Source of the DNA: Auanema rhodensis
Lineage: Eukaryota; Nematoda; Chromadorea; Rhabditida; Rhabditidae
Assembly (NCBI GenBank): GCA_964057225.1
Contig: OZ059894.1
Location: 18,010,476-18,074,475 of the forward strand
Length of the DNA: 64,000 bases
Reading direction: 5' to 3'
Below the pieces are notes generated by a model. That model saw only the letters and a list, made by a program, of their open reading frames with translations. It did no database searches and had not been told where the DNA came from. Below, piece by piece: positions 1 to 14,034 of this stretch (position 1 is its first letter; every line of letters starts with the position of its first letter). A program made the translations under genes and the position numbers.

Positions 1-755
1 AATATGGCCATGGGGAGTGTAATTTTGAAAACCACATCTCTTTATCTTTCACGGGAAGCGAGTTACATATCATGTGCTCATCACGTGTACATTTAATTAG
101 CATAAATTAAAGTTCACGTAAATTTCAAAGTCATGGTTACCATGCACCTATATCAATAAAAATTTTTTTTCAGTCTAATATGGAAATGGGGAATCTAATT
201 TTGAAAACCGCATCTCTTTATCTTTTACGGGAAACGAGTTACATACCATGTGCACATCACGTGTACATTTAATTAGCATAAATTAAAATTCATGTAAATT
301 TCAAAGTCATGGTTACCATGCACCTATATCAATAGAAATTTGTTTTCAGACTAATATTAACATGGGGAATCTAATTTTGAAAACCGCATCTCTTTATCTT
401 TTACGGGAAGCGAGTTACATACCATGTGCACATCACGTGTACGTTTAATTAGCATAAATTAAAATTCACGTAAATTTCAAAGTCATGGTTACCATGCACC
501 TATATCAATAGAAATTTGTTTTTAGTCTAATATGGCCATGGGGAATCTAATTTTGAAAACGGCATCTCTTCATCTTTGAGTTACATACCATGTGTACATC
601 ACGTGTACATTTAATTAGCATAAATTAAAATTCACGTAAATTTCAAAGTCATGGTTACCATGCACCTATATCAATAAAAATTTTTTTTCAGTCTAATATG
701 GAAATGGGGAATCTAATTTTGAAAACCGCATCTCTTTATCTTTTACGGGAAACGA
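1..755 (+). repeat. Segmental copy, left partner of the 5,834-bp offset
   Basis: This block matches the sequence from about 5,835. Shared rare states include the CTTTCACGGGAAGCGAG / CATATCATGTGCTC monomer at the window start, AAATTCATGTAAATTTC, the CAGACTAATATTAACATGGGG (here) / ATGAACATGGGG (partner) monomer, and CACGTGTACGTTTAATT. The offset of 5,834 bp equals 34 monomers with fifteen 10-bp deletions by arithmetic, which I did not count one by one. The match may extend left beyond the window. The copies separate near 755 / 6,590. Confidence 0.75.
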
Positions 756-870
756 GTTACATACCATGTGTACATCACGTGTACATTTAATTAGCATAAA
801 TTAAAGTTCACGTAAATTTCAAAGTCATGGTTACCATGCACCTATAACAATAAAAATTTGTTTTTAGTCT

Positions 871-1036
871 AATATGGCCATGGGGAATCTAATTTTGAAA
901 ACGGCATCTCTTCATCTTTGAGTTACATACCATGTGTACATCACGTGTACATTTAATTAGCATAAATTAAAGTTCACGTAAATTTCAAAGTCATGGTTAC
1001 TATGCGCCTATATCAATAAAAATTGGTTTTTAGACT
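871..1036 (+). repeat. Reference short monomer variant (166 bp, 10-bp deletion)
   Basis: The distance between successive AATATGG landmarks here is 166 bp. The lost 10 bp lie in the TTTTACGGGAAGCGAG segment, so CTTTATC...GCGAGTTACAT becomes CTTCATCTTTGAGTTACAT. The same junction and a linked C in CTTCATC are found in every short monomer I looked at, so all probably descend from one deletion event. The variant is very common from the window start to about 27.7 kb, then rare: about 29.21, 32.02, 50.09 (a diverged copy), 57.92, 60.55 and 63.01 kb. In most copies it follows GAAAACGGCATC and precedes CCATGTGTACATCACG, so it travels as a linked haplotype. Confidence 0.95.
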
Positions 1037-1212
1037 AATATGGCCATGGGGAGTGTAATTTTGAAAACCACATCTCTTTATCTTTTACGGGAAGCGAGTT
1101 ACATATCATGTGCTCATCACGTGTACATTTAATTAGCATAAATTAAAGTTCACGTAAATTTCAAAGTCATGGTTACCATGCACCTATATCAATAAAAATT
1201 TTTTTTCAGTCT
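1037..1212 (+). repeat. Reference long monomer (176 bp) with its motif order
   Basis: This is one complete standard unit, taken from one AATATGG to the next, exactly 176 bp. In order it holds an ATGGCCAT palindrome, a GGGG run, an ATTTTGAAAA segment, a pyrimidine-rich CATCTCTTTATC stretch, TTTTACGGGAAGCGAG, GAGTTACATA, ATCATGTGCTC (CCATGTGTAC or CCATGTGCAC elsewhere), ATCACGTG, TGTACATTTAATTAG, an AT-rich core, TTCACGTAAATTTC, the dyad CATGGTTACCATG, CACCTATATCAAT and a T-run. Variable positions that mark subtypes include GAATCT versus GAGTGT after the GGGG run, CGCATC/CACATC/GGCATC, GAAGCG versus GAAACG, CCTATATC/CCTATAAC/CCAGTATC, and AAAATT/GAAATT/GAAAATT before the T-run. The starting point of the monomer is arbitrary. 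Confidence 0.95.
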
Positions 1213-2999
1213 AATATGGAAATGGGGAATCTAATTTTGAAAACCGCATCTCTTTATCTTTTACGGGAAACGAGTTACATACCATGTGCACATCACGTGT
1301 ACATTTAATTAGCATAAATTAAAATTCACGTAAATTTCAAAGTCATGGTTACCATGCACCTAGATCAATGAAAATTTGTTTTTGGACTAATATGGCCATG
1401 GGGAGTGTAATTTTGAAAAGCACATCTCTTTATCTTTTACGGGAAGCGAGTTACATACCATGTGCACATCACGTGTACATTTAATTAGCATAAATTAAAA
1501 TTCACGTAAATTTCAAAGTCATGGTTACCATGCACCTATATCAATAGAAATTTGTTTTTAGTCTAATATGGCCATGGGGAATCTAATTTTGAAAACGGCA
1601 TCTCTTCATCTTTGAGTTACATAACATGTGTACATCACGTGTACATTTAATTAGCATAAATTAAAGTTCACGTAAATTTCAAAGTCATGGTTACCATGCA
1701 CCTATAACAATAAAAATTTGTTTTTAGTCTAATATGGCCATGGGGAATCTAATTTTGAAAACGGCATCTCTTCATCTTTGAGTTACATACCATGTGTACA
1801 TCACGTGTACATTTAATTAGCATAAATTAAAATTCACGTAAATTTCAAAGTCATGGTTACCATGCACCTATATCAATAAAAATTTTTTTTCAGTCTAATA
1901 TGGAAATGGGGAATCTAATTTTGAAAACCGCATCTCTTTATCTTTTACGGGAAACGAGTTACATACCATGTGTACATCACGTGTACATTTAATTAGCATA
2001 AATTAAAGTTCACGTAAATTTCAAAGTCATGGTTACCATGCACCTATAACAATAAAAATTTGTTTTTAGTCTAATATGGCCATGGGGAATCTAATTTTGA
2101 AAACGGCATCTCTTCATCTTTGAGTTACATACCATGTGTACATCACGTGTACATTTAATTAGCATAAATTAAAGTTCACGTAAATTTCAAAGTCATGGTT
2201 ACTATGCGCCTATATCAATAAAAATTGGTTTTTAGACTAATATGGCCATGGGGAGTGTAATTTTGAAAACCACATCTCTTTATCTTTTACGGGAAGCGAG
2301 TTACATATCATGTGCTCATCACGTGTACATTTAATTAGCATAAATTAAAGTTCACGTAAATTTCAAAGTCATGGTTACCATGCACCTATATCAATAAAAA
2401 TTTTTTTTCAGTCTAATATGGAAATGGGGAATCTAATTTTGAAAACCGCATCTCTTTATCTTTTACGGGAAACGAGTTACATACCATGTGCACATCACGT
2501 GTACATTTAATTAGCATAAATTAAAATTCACGTAAATTTCAAAGTCATGGTTACCATGCACCTAGATCAATGAAAATTTGTTTTTGGACTAATATGGCCA
2601 TGGGGAGTGTAATTTTGAAAAGCACATCTCTTTATCTTTTACGGGAAGCGAGTTACATACCATGTGCACATCACGTGTACATTTAATTAGCATAAATTAA
2701 AATTCACGTAAATTTCAAAGTCATGGTTACCATGCACCTATATCAATAGAAATTTGTTTTTAGTCTAATATGGCCATGGGGAATCTAATTTTGAAAACGG
2801 CATCTCTTCATCTTTGAGTTACATAACATGTGTACATCACGTGTACATTTAATTAGCATAAATTAAAGTTCACGTAAATTTCAAAGTCATGGTTACCATG
2901 CACCTATAACAATAAAAATTTGTTTTTAGTCTAATATGGCCATGGGGAATCTAATTTTGAAAACGGCATCTCTTCATCTTTGAGTTACATACCATGTGT

Positions 3000-5900
3000 A
3001 CATCACGTGTACATTTAATTAGCATAAATTAAAGTTCACGTAAATTTCAAAGTCATGGTTACCATGCACCTATATCAATAAAAATTTGTTTTCAGTCTAA
3101 TATGGAAATGGGGATTCTAATTTTGAAAACCGCATCTCTTTATCTTTTACGGGAAACGAGTTACATACCATGTGCACATCACGTGTACATTTAATTAGCA
3201 TAAATTAAAATTCACGTAAATTTCAAAGTCATGGTTACCATGCACCTATATCAATAGAAATTTGTTTTTAGTCTAATATGGCCATGGGGAATCTAATTTT
3301 GAAAACGGCATCTCTTCATCTTTGAGTTACATACCATGTGTACATCACGTGTACATTTAATTAGCATAAATTAAAGTTCACGTAAATTTCAAAGTCATGG
3401 TTACCATGCACCTATAACAATAAAAATTTGTTTTTAGTCTAATATGGCCATGGGGAATCTAATTTTGAAAACGGCATCTCTTTATCTTTTACGGGAAGCG
3501 AGTTACATACCATGTGCACATCACGTGTACATTTAATTAGCATAAATTAAAATTCACGTAAATTTCAAAGTCATGGTTACCATGCACCTATATCAATAGA
3601 AATTTGTTTTTAGTCTAATATGGCCATGGGGAATCTAATTTTGAAAACGGCATCTCTTCATCTTTGAGTTACATACCATGTGTACATCACGTGTACATTT
3701 AATTAGCATAAATTAAAGTTCACGTAAATTTCAAAGTCATGGTTACCATGCACCTATAACAATAAAAATTTGTTTTTAGTCTAATATGGCCATGGGGAAT
3801 CTAATTTTGAAAACGGCATCTCTTCATCTTTGAGTTACATACCATGTGTACATCACGTGTACATTTAATTAGCATAAATTGAAGTTCACGTAAATTTCAA
3901 AGTCATGGTTACTATGCGCCTATATCAATAAAAATTGGTTTTTAGACTAATATGGCCATGGGGAGTTTAATTTTGAAAACCACATCTCTTTATCTTTTAC
4001 GGGAAGCGAGTTACATATCATGTGCTCATCACGTGTACATTTAATTAGCATAAATTGAAGTTCACGTAAATTTCAAAGTCATGGTTACCATGCACCTATA
4101 TCAATAAAAATTTGTTTTCAGTCTAATATGGAAATGGGGAATCTAATTTTGAAAACCGCATCTCTTTATCTTTTACGGGAAACGAGTTACATACCATGTG
4201 TACATCACGTGTACATTTAATTAGCATAAATTAAAGTTCACGTAAATTTCAAAGTCATGGTTACTATGCACCTATAACAATAAAAATTTGTTTTTAGTCT
4301 AATATGGCCATGGGGAATCTAATTTTGAAAACGGCATCTCTTCATCTTTGAGTTACATACCATGTGTACATCACGTGTACATTTAATTAGCATAAATTAA
4401 AGTTCACGTAAATTTCAAAGTCATGGTTACCATGCACCTATATCAATAAAAATTTGTTTTCAGTCTAATATGGAAATGGGGAATCTAATTTTGAAAACCG
4501 CATCTCTTTATCTTTTACGGGAAACGAGTTACATACCATGTGCACATCACGTGTACATTTAATTAGCATAAATTAAAATTCACGTAAATTTCAAAGTCAT
4601 GGTTACCATGCACCTAGATCAATGAAAATTTGTTTTTGGACTAATATGGCCATGGGGAGTGTAATTTTGAAAAGCACATCTCTTTATCTTTTACGGGAAG
4701 CGAGTTACATACCATGTGCACATCACGTGTACATTTAATTAGCATAAATTAAAATTCACGTAAATTTCAAAGTCATGGTTACCATGCACCTATATCAATA
4801 GAAATTTGTTTTTAGTCTAATATGGCCATGGGGAATCTAATTTTGAAAACGGCATCTTTTCATCTTTGAGTTACATACCATGTGTACATCACGTGTACAT
4901 TTAATTAGCATAAATTAAAGTTCACGTAAATTTCAAAGTCATGGTTACCATGCACCTATAACAATAAAAATTTGTTTTTAGTCTAATATGGCCATGGGGA
5001 ATCTAATTTTGAAAACGGCATCTCTTCATCTTTGAGTTACATACCATGTGTACATCACGTGTACATTTAATTAGCATAAATTAAAGTTCACGTAAATTTC
5101 AAAGTCATGGTTACCATGCACCTATATCAATAAAAATTTGTTTTCAGTCTAATATGGAAATGGGGAATCTAATTTTGAAAACCGCATCTCTTTATCTTTT
5201 ACGGGAAACGAGTTACATACCATGTGCACATCACGTGTACATTTAATTAGCATAAATTAAAATTCACGTAAATTTCAAAGTCATGGTTACCATGCACCTA
5301 GATCAATGAAAATTTGTTTTTAGTCTAATATGGCCATGGGGAATCTAATTTTGAAAAGCACATCTCTTTATCTTTTACGGGAAGCGAGTTACATACCATG
5401 TGCACATCACGTGTACATTTAATTAGCATAAATTAAAATTCACGTAAATTTCAAAGTCATGGTTACCATGCACCTATATCAATAGAAATTTGTTTTTAGT
5501 CTAATATGGCCATGGGGAATCTAATTTTGAAAACGGCATCTTTTCATCTTTGAGTTACATACCATGTGTACATCACGTGTACATTTAATTAGCATAAATT
5601 AAAGTTCACGTAAATTTCAAAGTCATGGTTACCATGCACCTATAACAATAAAAATTTGTTTTTAGTCTAATATGGCCATGGGGAATCTAATTTTGAAAAC
5701 GGCATCTCTTCATCTTTGAGTTACATACCATGTGTACATCACGTGTACATTTAATTAGCATAAATTAAAGTTCACGTAAATTTTAAAGTCATGGTTACTA
5801 TGCGCCTATATCAATAAAAATTGGTTTTTAGACTAATATGGCCATGGGGAGTGTAATTTTGAAAACCACATCTCTTTATCTTTCACGGGAAGCGAGTTAC

Positions 5901-8900
5901 ATATCATGTGCTCATCACGTGTACATTTAATTAGCATAAATTAAAGTTCACGTAAATTTCAAAGTCATGGTTACCATGCACCTATATCAATAAAAATTTT
6001 TTTTCAGTCTAATATGGAAATGGGGAATCTAATTTTGAAAACCGCATCTCTTTATCTTTTACGGGAAACGAGTTACATACCATGTGCACATCACGTGTAC
6101 ATTTAATTAGCATAAATTAAAATTCATGTAAATTTCAAAGTCATGGTAACCATGCACCTATATCAATAGAAATTTGTTTTCAGACTAATATGAACATGGG
6201 GAATCTAATTTTGAAAACCGCATCTCTTTATCTTTTACGGGAAGCGAGTTACATACCATGTGCACATCACGTGTACGTTTAATTAGCATAAATTAAAATT
6301 CACGTAAATTTCAAAGTCATGGTTACCATGCACCTATATCAATAGAAATTTGTTTTTAGTCTAATATGGCCATGGGGAATCTAATTTTGAAAACGGCATC
6401 TCTTCATCTTTGAGTTACATACCATGTGTACATCACGTGTACATTTAATTAGCATAAATTAAAATTCACGTAAATTTCAAAGTCATGGTTACCATGCACC
6501 TATATCAATAAAAATTTTTTTTCAGTCTAATATGGAAATGGGGAATCTAATTTTGAAAACCGCATCTCTTTATCTTTTACGGGAAACGAGTTACATACCA
6601 GGTGCACATCACGTGTACGTTTAATTAGCATAAATTAAAATTCACGTAAATTTCAAAGTCATGGTTACCATGCACCTATATCAATAGAAATTTGTTTTTA
6701 GTCTAATATGGCCATGGGGAATCTAATTTTGAAAACGGCATCTCTTCATCTTTGAGTTACATACCATGTGTACATCACGTGTACATTTAATTAGCATAAA
6801 TTAAAATTCACGTAAATTTCAAAGTCATGGTTACCATGCACCTATATCAATAGAAATTTGTTTTTAGTCTAATATGGCCATGGGGAATCTAATTTTGAAA
6901 ACGGCATCTCTTCATCTTTGAGTTACATACCATGTGTACATCACGTGTACATTTAATTAGCATAAATTAAAGTTCACGTAAATTTCAAAGTCATGGTTAC
7001 TATACGCCTATATCAATAAAAATTGGTTTTTAGACTAATATGGCCATGGGGAGTGTAATTTTGAAAACCACATCTTTTTATCTTTTACGGGAAGCGAGTT
7101 ACATATCATGTGCTCATCACGTGTACATTTAATTAGCATAAATTAAAGTTCACGTAAATTTCAAAGTCATGGTTACCATGCACCTATATCAATAAAAATT
7201 TGTTTTCAGTCTAATATGGAAATGGGGAATCTAATTTTGAAAACCGCATCTCTTTATCTTTTACGGGAAACGAGTTACATACCATGTGCACATCACGTGT
7301 ACATTTAATTAGCATAAATTAAAATTCACGTAAATTTCAAAGTCATGGTTACCATGCACCTATATCAATAGAAATTTGTTTTTAGTCTAATATGGCCATG
7401 GGGAATCTAATTTTGAAAACGGCATCTCTTCATCTTTGAGTTACATACCATGTGTACATCACGTGTACATTTAATTAGCATAAATTAAAGTTCACGTAAA
7501 TTTCAAAGTCATGGTTACCATGCACCTATAACAATAAAAATTTGTTTTTAGTCTAATATGGCCATGGGGAATCTAATTTTAAAAACGGCATCTCTTTATC
7601 TTTTACGGGAAGCGAGTTACATACCATGTGCACATCACGTGTACATTTAATTAGCATAAATTAAAATTCACGTAAATTTCAAAGTCATGGTTACCATGCA
7701 CCTATATCAATAGAAATTTGTTTTTAGTCTAATATGGCCATGGGGAATCTAATTTTGAAAACGGCATCTCTTCATCTTTGAGTTACATACCATGTGTACA
7801 TCACGTGTACATTTAATTAGCATAAATTAAAATTCACGTAAATTTCAAAGTCATGGTTACCATGCACCTAGATCAATGAAAATTTGTTTTTAGTCTAATA
7901 TGGCCATGGGGAATCTAATTTTGAAAACGGCATCTCTTCATCTTTGAGTTACATACCATGTGTACATCACGTGTACATTTAATTTGCATAAATTAAAGTT
8001 CACGTAAATTTCAAAGTCATGGTTACCATGCACCTATAACAATAAAAATTTGTTTTTAGTCTAATATGGCCATGGGGAATCTAATTTTGAAAACGGCATC
8101 TCTTCATCTTTGAGTTACATACCATGTGTACATCACGTGTACATTTAATTAGCATAAATTAAAGTTCACGTAAATTTCAAAGTCATGGTTACTATGCGCC
8201 TATATCAATAAAAATTGGTTTTTAGACTAATATGGCCATGGGGAGTTTAATTTTGAAAACCACATCTCTTTATCTTTTACGGGAAGCGAGTTACATATCA
8301 TGTGCTCATCACGTGTACATTTAATTAGCATAAATTGAAGTTCACGTAAATTTCAAAGTCATGGTTACCATGCACCTATATCAATAAAAATTTGTTTTCA
8401 GTCTAATATGGAAATGGGGAATCTAATTTTGAAAACCGCATCTCTTTATCTTTTACGGGAAACGAGTTACATACCATGTGTACATCACGTGTACATTTAA
8501 TTAGCATAAATTAAAGTTCACGTAAATTTCAAAGTCATGGTTACTATGCACCTATAACAATAAAAATTTGTTTTTAGTCTAATATGGCCATGGGGAATCT
8601 AATTTTGAAAACGGCATCTCTTCATCTTTGAGTTACATACCATGTGTACATCACGTGTACATTTAATTAGCATAAATTAAAGTTCACGTAAATTTCAAAG
8701 TCATGGTTACTATGCGCCTATATCAATAAAAATTGGTTTTTAGACTAATATGGCCATGGGGAGTGTAATTTTGAAAACCACATCTCTTTATCTTTTACGG
8801 GAAGCGAGTTACATATCATGTGCTCATCACGTGTACATTTAATTAGCATAAATTAAAGTTCACGTAAATTTCAAAGTCATGGTTACTATGCACCTATAAC

Positions 8901-9440
8901 AATAAAAATTTGTTTTTAGTCTAATATGGCCATGGGGAATCTAATTTTGAAAACGGCATCTCTTCATCTTTGAGTTACATACCATGTGTACATCACGTGT
9001 ACATTTAATTAGCATAAATTAAAGTTCACGTAAATTTCAAAGTCATGGTTACTATGCGCCTATATCAATAAAAATTTGGTTTTTAGACTAATATGGCCAT
9101 GGGGAGTGTAATTTTGAAAACCACATCTCTTTATCTTTTACGGGAAGCGAGTTACATATCATGTGCTCATCACGTGTACATTTAATTAGCATAAATTAAA
9201 GTTCACGTAAATTTCAAAGTCATGGTTACCATGCACCTATATCAATAAAAATTCGTTTTCAGTAAAATATGGCCATGGGGAATCTAATTTTGAAAACGGC
9301 ATCTCTTTATCTTTTACGGGAAACGAGTTACATACCATGTGCACATCACGTGTACATTTAATTAGCATAAATTAAAATTCACGTAAATTTCAAAGTCATG
9401 GTTACCATGCACCTATATCAATAGAAATTTGTTTTTAGTC
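3000..9440 (+). repeat. Mixed, rearranged monomers rich in the 166-bp class
   Basis: This stretch holds the same monomer subtypes as the 1,202-bp HOR but in shuffled order. One clear internal duplication has a 4,280-bp offset: about 3,600-4,430 matches about 7,880-8,710, sharing the rare GGGGAGTTTAATTTTG and CATAAATTGAAGTTC states. The CCTAGATCAATG marker appears near 4,613, 5,297 and 7,869. A one-base insertion (AATTTGGTTTTTAG) near 9,076 and CAGTAAAATATGG near 9,260 are private variants. I see no non-satellite sequence. Confidence 0.85.
5835..6590 (+). repeat. Segmental copy, right partner of the 5,834-bp offset
   Basis: Near-identical to positions 1-755. Private differences visible here are GGTAACC instead of GGTTACC near 6,147, ATGAACATGG instead of ATTAACATGG near 6,190, and CCAGGTGC instead of CCATGTGC near 6,600. 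The block then joins monomers of a different order, showing a recombination edge. Confidence 0.75.
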
Positions 9441-12400
9441 TAATATGGCCATGGGGAATCTAATTTTGAAAACGGCATCTCTTCATCTTTGAGTTACATA
9501 CCATGTGTACATCACGTGTACATTTAATTAGCATAAATTAAAGTTCACGTAAATTTCAAAGTCATGGTTACTATGCACCTATAACAATAAAAATTTGTTT
9601 TTAGTGTAATATGGCCATGGGGAATCTAATTTTGAAAACGGCATCTCTTCATCTTTGAGTTACATACCATGTGTACATCACGTGTACATTTAATTAGCAT
9701 AAATTAAAGTTCACGTAAATTTCAAAGTCATGGTTACTATGCACCTATAACAATAAAAATTTGTTTTTAGTCTAATATGGCCATGGGGAATCTAATTTTG
9801 AAAACGGCATCTCTTCATCTTTGAGTTACATACCATGTGTACATCACGTGTACATTTAATTAGCATAAATTAAAGTTCACGTAAATTTCAAAGTCATGGT
9901 TACTATGCACCTATAACAATAAAAATTTGTTTTTAGTCTAATATGGCCATGGGGAATCTAATTTTGAAAACGGCATCTCTTCATCTTTGAGTTACATACC
10001 ATGTGTACATCACGTGTACATTTAATTAGCATAAATTAAAGTTCACGTAAATTTCAAAGTCATGGTTACTATGCACCTATAACAATAAAAATTTGTTTTT
10101 AGTCTAATATGGCCATGGGGAATCTAATTTTGAAAACGGCATCTCTTCATCTTTGAGTTACATACCATGTGTACATCACGTGTACATTTAATTAGCATAA
10201 ATTAAAGTTCACGTAAATTTCAAAGTCATGGTTACTATGCGCCTATATCAATAAAAATTGGTTTTTAGACTAATATGGCCATGGGGAGTGTAATTTTGAA
10301 AACCACATCTCTTTATCTTTTACGGGAAGCGAGTTACATATCATGTGCTCATCACGTGTACATTTAATTAGCATAAATTAAAGTTCACGTAAATTTCAAA
10401 GTCATGGTTACCATGCACCTATATCAATAAAAATTCGTTTTCAGTCTAATATGGCCATGGGGAATCTAATTTTGAAAACGGCATCTCTTAATCTTTTACG
10501 GGAAACGAGTTACATACCATGTGCACATCACGTGTACATTTAATTAGCATAAATTAAAATTCACGTAAATTTCAAAGTCATGGTTACCATGCACCTATAT
10601 CAATAAAAATTCGTTTTCAGTCTAATATGGCCATGGGGAATCTAATTTTGAAAACCACATCTCTTTATCTTTCACGGGAAGCGAGTTACATATCATGTGC
10701 TCATCACGTGTACATTTAATTAGCATAAATTAAAGTTCACGTAAATTTCAAAGTCATGGTTACTATGCGCCTATATCAATAAAAATTGGTTTTTAGACTA
10801 ATATGGCCATGGGGAGTGTAATTTTGAAAACCACATCTCTTTATCTTTTACGGGAAACGAGTTACATACCATGTGTACATCACGTGTACATTTAATTAGC
10901 ATAAATTAAAGTTCACGTAAATTTCAAAGTCATGGTTACTATGCACCTATAACAATAAAAATTTGTTTTTAGTCTAATATGGCCATGGGGAGTGTAATTT
11001 TGAAAACCACATCTCTTTATCTTTTACGGGAAGCGAGTTACATATCATGTGCTCATCACGTGTACATTTAATTAGCATAAATTAAAGTTCACGTAAATTT
11101 CAAAGTCATGGTTACCATGCACCTATATCAATAAAAATTCGTTTTCAGTCTAATATGGCCATGGGGAATCTAATTTTGAAAACGGCATCTCTTCATCTTT
11201 GAGTTACATACCATGTGTACATCACGTGTACATTTAATTAGCATAAATTAAAGTTCACGTAAATTTCAAAGTCATGGTTACTATGCGCCTATATCAATAA
11301 AAATTGGTTTTTAGACTAATATGGCCATGGGGAGTGTAATTTTGAAAACCACATCTCTTTATCTTTTACGGGAAGCGAGTTACATATCATGTGCTCATCA
11401 CGTGTACATTTAATTAGCATAAATTAAAGTTCACGTAAATTTCAAAGTCATGGTTACCATGCACCTATATCAATAAAAATTCGTTTTCAGTCTAATATGG
11501 CCATGGGGAATCTAATTTTGAAAACGGCATCTCTTAATCTTTTACGGGAAACGAGTTACATACCATGTGCACATCACGTGTACATTTAATTAGCATAAAT
11601 TAAAATTCACGTAAATTTCAAAGTCATGGTTACCATGCACCTATATCAATAGAAATTTGTTTTTAGTCTAATATGGCCATGGGGAATCTAATTTTGAAAA
11701 CGGCATCTCTTCATCTTTGAGTTACATACCATGTGTACATCACGTGTACATTTAATTAGCATAAATTAAAGTTCACGTAAATTTCAAAGTCATGGTTACC
11801 ATGCACCTATAACAATAAAAATTTGTTTTTAGTCTAATATGGCCATGGGGAATCTAATTTTGAAAACGGCATCTCTTCATCTTTGAGTTACATACCATGT
11901 GTACATCACGTGTACATTTAATTAGCATAAATTAAAGTTCACGTAAATTTCAAAGTCATGGTTACTATGCGCCTATATCAATAAAAATTGGTTTTTAGAC
12001 TAATATGGCCATGGGGAGTGTAATTTTGAAAACCACATCTCTTTATCTTTTACGGGAAGCGAGTTACATATCATGTGCTCATCACGTGTACATTTAATTA
12101 GCATAAATTAAAGTTCACGTAAATTTCAAAGTCATGGTTACCATGCACCTATATCAATAAAAATTTGTTTTCAGTCTAATATGGAAATGGGAAATCTAAT
12201 TTTGAAAACCGCATCTCTTTATCTTTTACGGGAAACGAGTTACATACCATGTGCACATCACGTGTACATTTAATTAGCATAAATTAAAATTCATGTAAAT
12301 TTCAAAGTCATGGTTACCATGCACCTATATCAATAGAAATTTGTTTTCAGACTAATATTAACATGGGGAATCTAATTTTGAAAACCGCACCTCTTTATCT

Positions 12401-14034
12401 TTTACGGGAAGCGAGTTACATACCATGTGCACATCACGTGTACGTTTAATTAGCATAAATTAAAGTTCACGTAAATTTCAAAGTCATGGTTACCATGCAC
12501 CTATATCAATAAAAATTCGTTTTTAGTCTAATATGGCCATGGGGAATCTAATTTTGAAAACGGCATCTCTTTATCTTTTACGGGAAACGAGTTACATACC
12601 ATGTGCACATCACGTGTACATTTAATTAGCATAAATTAAAATTCACGTAAATTTCAAAGTCATGGTTACCATGCACCTATATCAATAGAAATTTGTTTTT
12701 AGTCTAATATGGCCATGGGGAATCTAATTTTGAAAACGGCATCTCTTCATCTTTGAGTTACATACCATGTGTACATCACGTGTACATTTAATTAGCATAA
12801 ATTAAATATTCACATAAATTCACGTAAATTTCAAAGTCATGGTTACCATGCACCTATAACAATAAAAATTTGTTTTCATCTTTGAGTTACATACCATGTG
12901 TACATCACGTGTACATTTAATTAGCATAAATTAAAGTTCACGTAAATTTCAAAGTCATGGTTACTATGCACCTATAACAATAAAAATTTGTTTTTAGTCT
13001 AATATGGCCATGGGGAATCTAATTTTGAAAACGGCATCTCTTCATCTTTGAGTTACATACCATGTGTACATCACGTGTACATTTAATTAGCATAAATTAA
13101 AGTTCACGTAAATTTCAAAGTCATGGTTACTATGCACCTATAACAATAAAAATTGGTTTTTAGACTAATATGGCCATGGGGAGTGTAATTTTGAAAACCA
13201 CATCTCTTTATCTTTTACGGGAAGCGAGTTACATATCATGTGCTCATCACGTGTACATTTAATTAGCATAAATTAAAGTTCACGTAAATTTCAAAGTCAT
13301 GGTTACCATGCACCTATAACAATAAAAATTTGTTTTTAGTCTAATATGGCCATGGGGAATCTAATTTTGAAAACGGCATCTCTTCATCTTTGAGTTACAT
13401 ACCATGTGTACATCACGTGTACATTTAATTAGCATAAATTAAAGTTCACGTAAATTTCAAAGTCATGGTTACTATGCGCCTATATCAATAAAAATTGGTT
13501 TTTAGACTAATATGGCCATGGGGAGTGTAATTTTGAAAACCACATCTCTTTATCTTTTACGGGAAGCGAGTTACATATCATGTGCTCATCACGTGTACAT
13601 TTAATTAGCATAAATTAAAGTTCACGTAAATTTCAAAGTCATGGTTACCATGCACCTATATCAATAAAAATTTGTTTTCAGTCTAATATGGAAATGGGAA
13701 ATCTAATTTTGAAAACCGCATCTCTTTATCTTTTACGGGAAACGAGTTACATACCATGTGCACATCACGTGTACATTTAATTAGCATAAATTAAAATTCA
13801 TGTATATTTCAAAGTCATGGTTACCATGCACCTATATCAATAGAAATTTGTTTTCAGACTAATATTAACATGGGGAATCTAATTTTGAAAACCGCATCTC
13901 TTTATCTTTTACGGGAAGCGAGTTACATACCATGTGCACATCACGTGTACGTTTAATTAGCATAAATTAAAGTTCACGTAAATTTCAAAGTCATGGTTAC
14001 CATGCACCTATATCAATAAAAATTCGTTTTTAGT
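9440..14034 (+). repeat. 4,595-bp higher-order repeat, copy 1 (27-mer)
   Basis: Rare markers recur exactly 4,595 bp downstream: AGTGTAATATGG at 9,603 and 14,198; the GAAATGGGAAATC unit near 12,185 and 16,780; GCACCTCTTTATC near 12,386 and 16,981; the composite monomer at 12,806 and 17,401; and ATGTATATTTC near 13,800 and 18,395. I counted twelve 166-bp units; adding the 11-bp insertion and 48-bp deletion of the composite monomer, 27 monomers give exactly 4,595 bp. I noticed no mismatch at the places compared between copies, so the duplication looks recent or recently homogenised. The left edge is near 9,440, where ATAGAAATTTG differs from ATAAAAATTCG. Confidence 0.9.
12801..12885 (+). repeat. 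Composite monomer: 11-bp insertion and 48-bp deletion (first of three)
   Basis: Near 12,806 the sequence reads ATTAAATATTCACATAAATTCACG instead of ATTAAAGTTCACG, an 11-bp gain resembling a partial local duplication of TTCAC.TAAA. About 65 bp later TTTGTTTTCATCTTTGAG joins the T-run directly to the CATCTTTGAG of the next monomer, losing 48 bp relative to the 166-bp form, including AATATGG. Both changes recur together near 17,401 / 17,467 and 20,110 / 20,176, so they are one founder allele copied by block duplication. Confidence 0.9.

Larger units (their letters stand above)
640..3000 (+). repeat. 1,202-bp higher-order repeat (7-mer), two copies
   Basis: Subtype order repeats at an exact 1,202-bp offset. 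For example the run of T before CAGTCTAATATGGAAATGG near 670 recurs near 1,872, the TATGCGCC...ATTGG unit near 1,003 recurs near 2,205, and the CCTAGATCAATGAAAATTTG unit near 1,360 recurs near 2,562. The length equals seven monomers with three of the 166-bp class (near 910, 1,607 and 1,770). The copies part near 1,830 / 3,030, where AAATTC is replaced by AAGTTC. Confidence 0.85.

Noticed and set aside
12801-12885. Transposon insertion with target-site duplication at the 11-bp insertion
   Set aside because: The extra 11 bp resemble local TTCAC.TAAA sequence and there are no terminal repeats. A small template-switch duplication explains them better.
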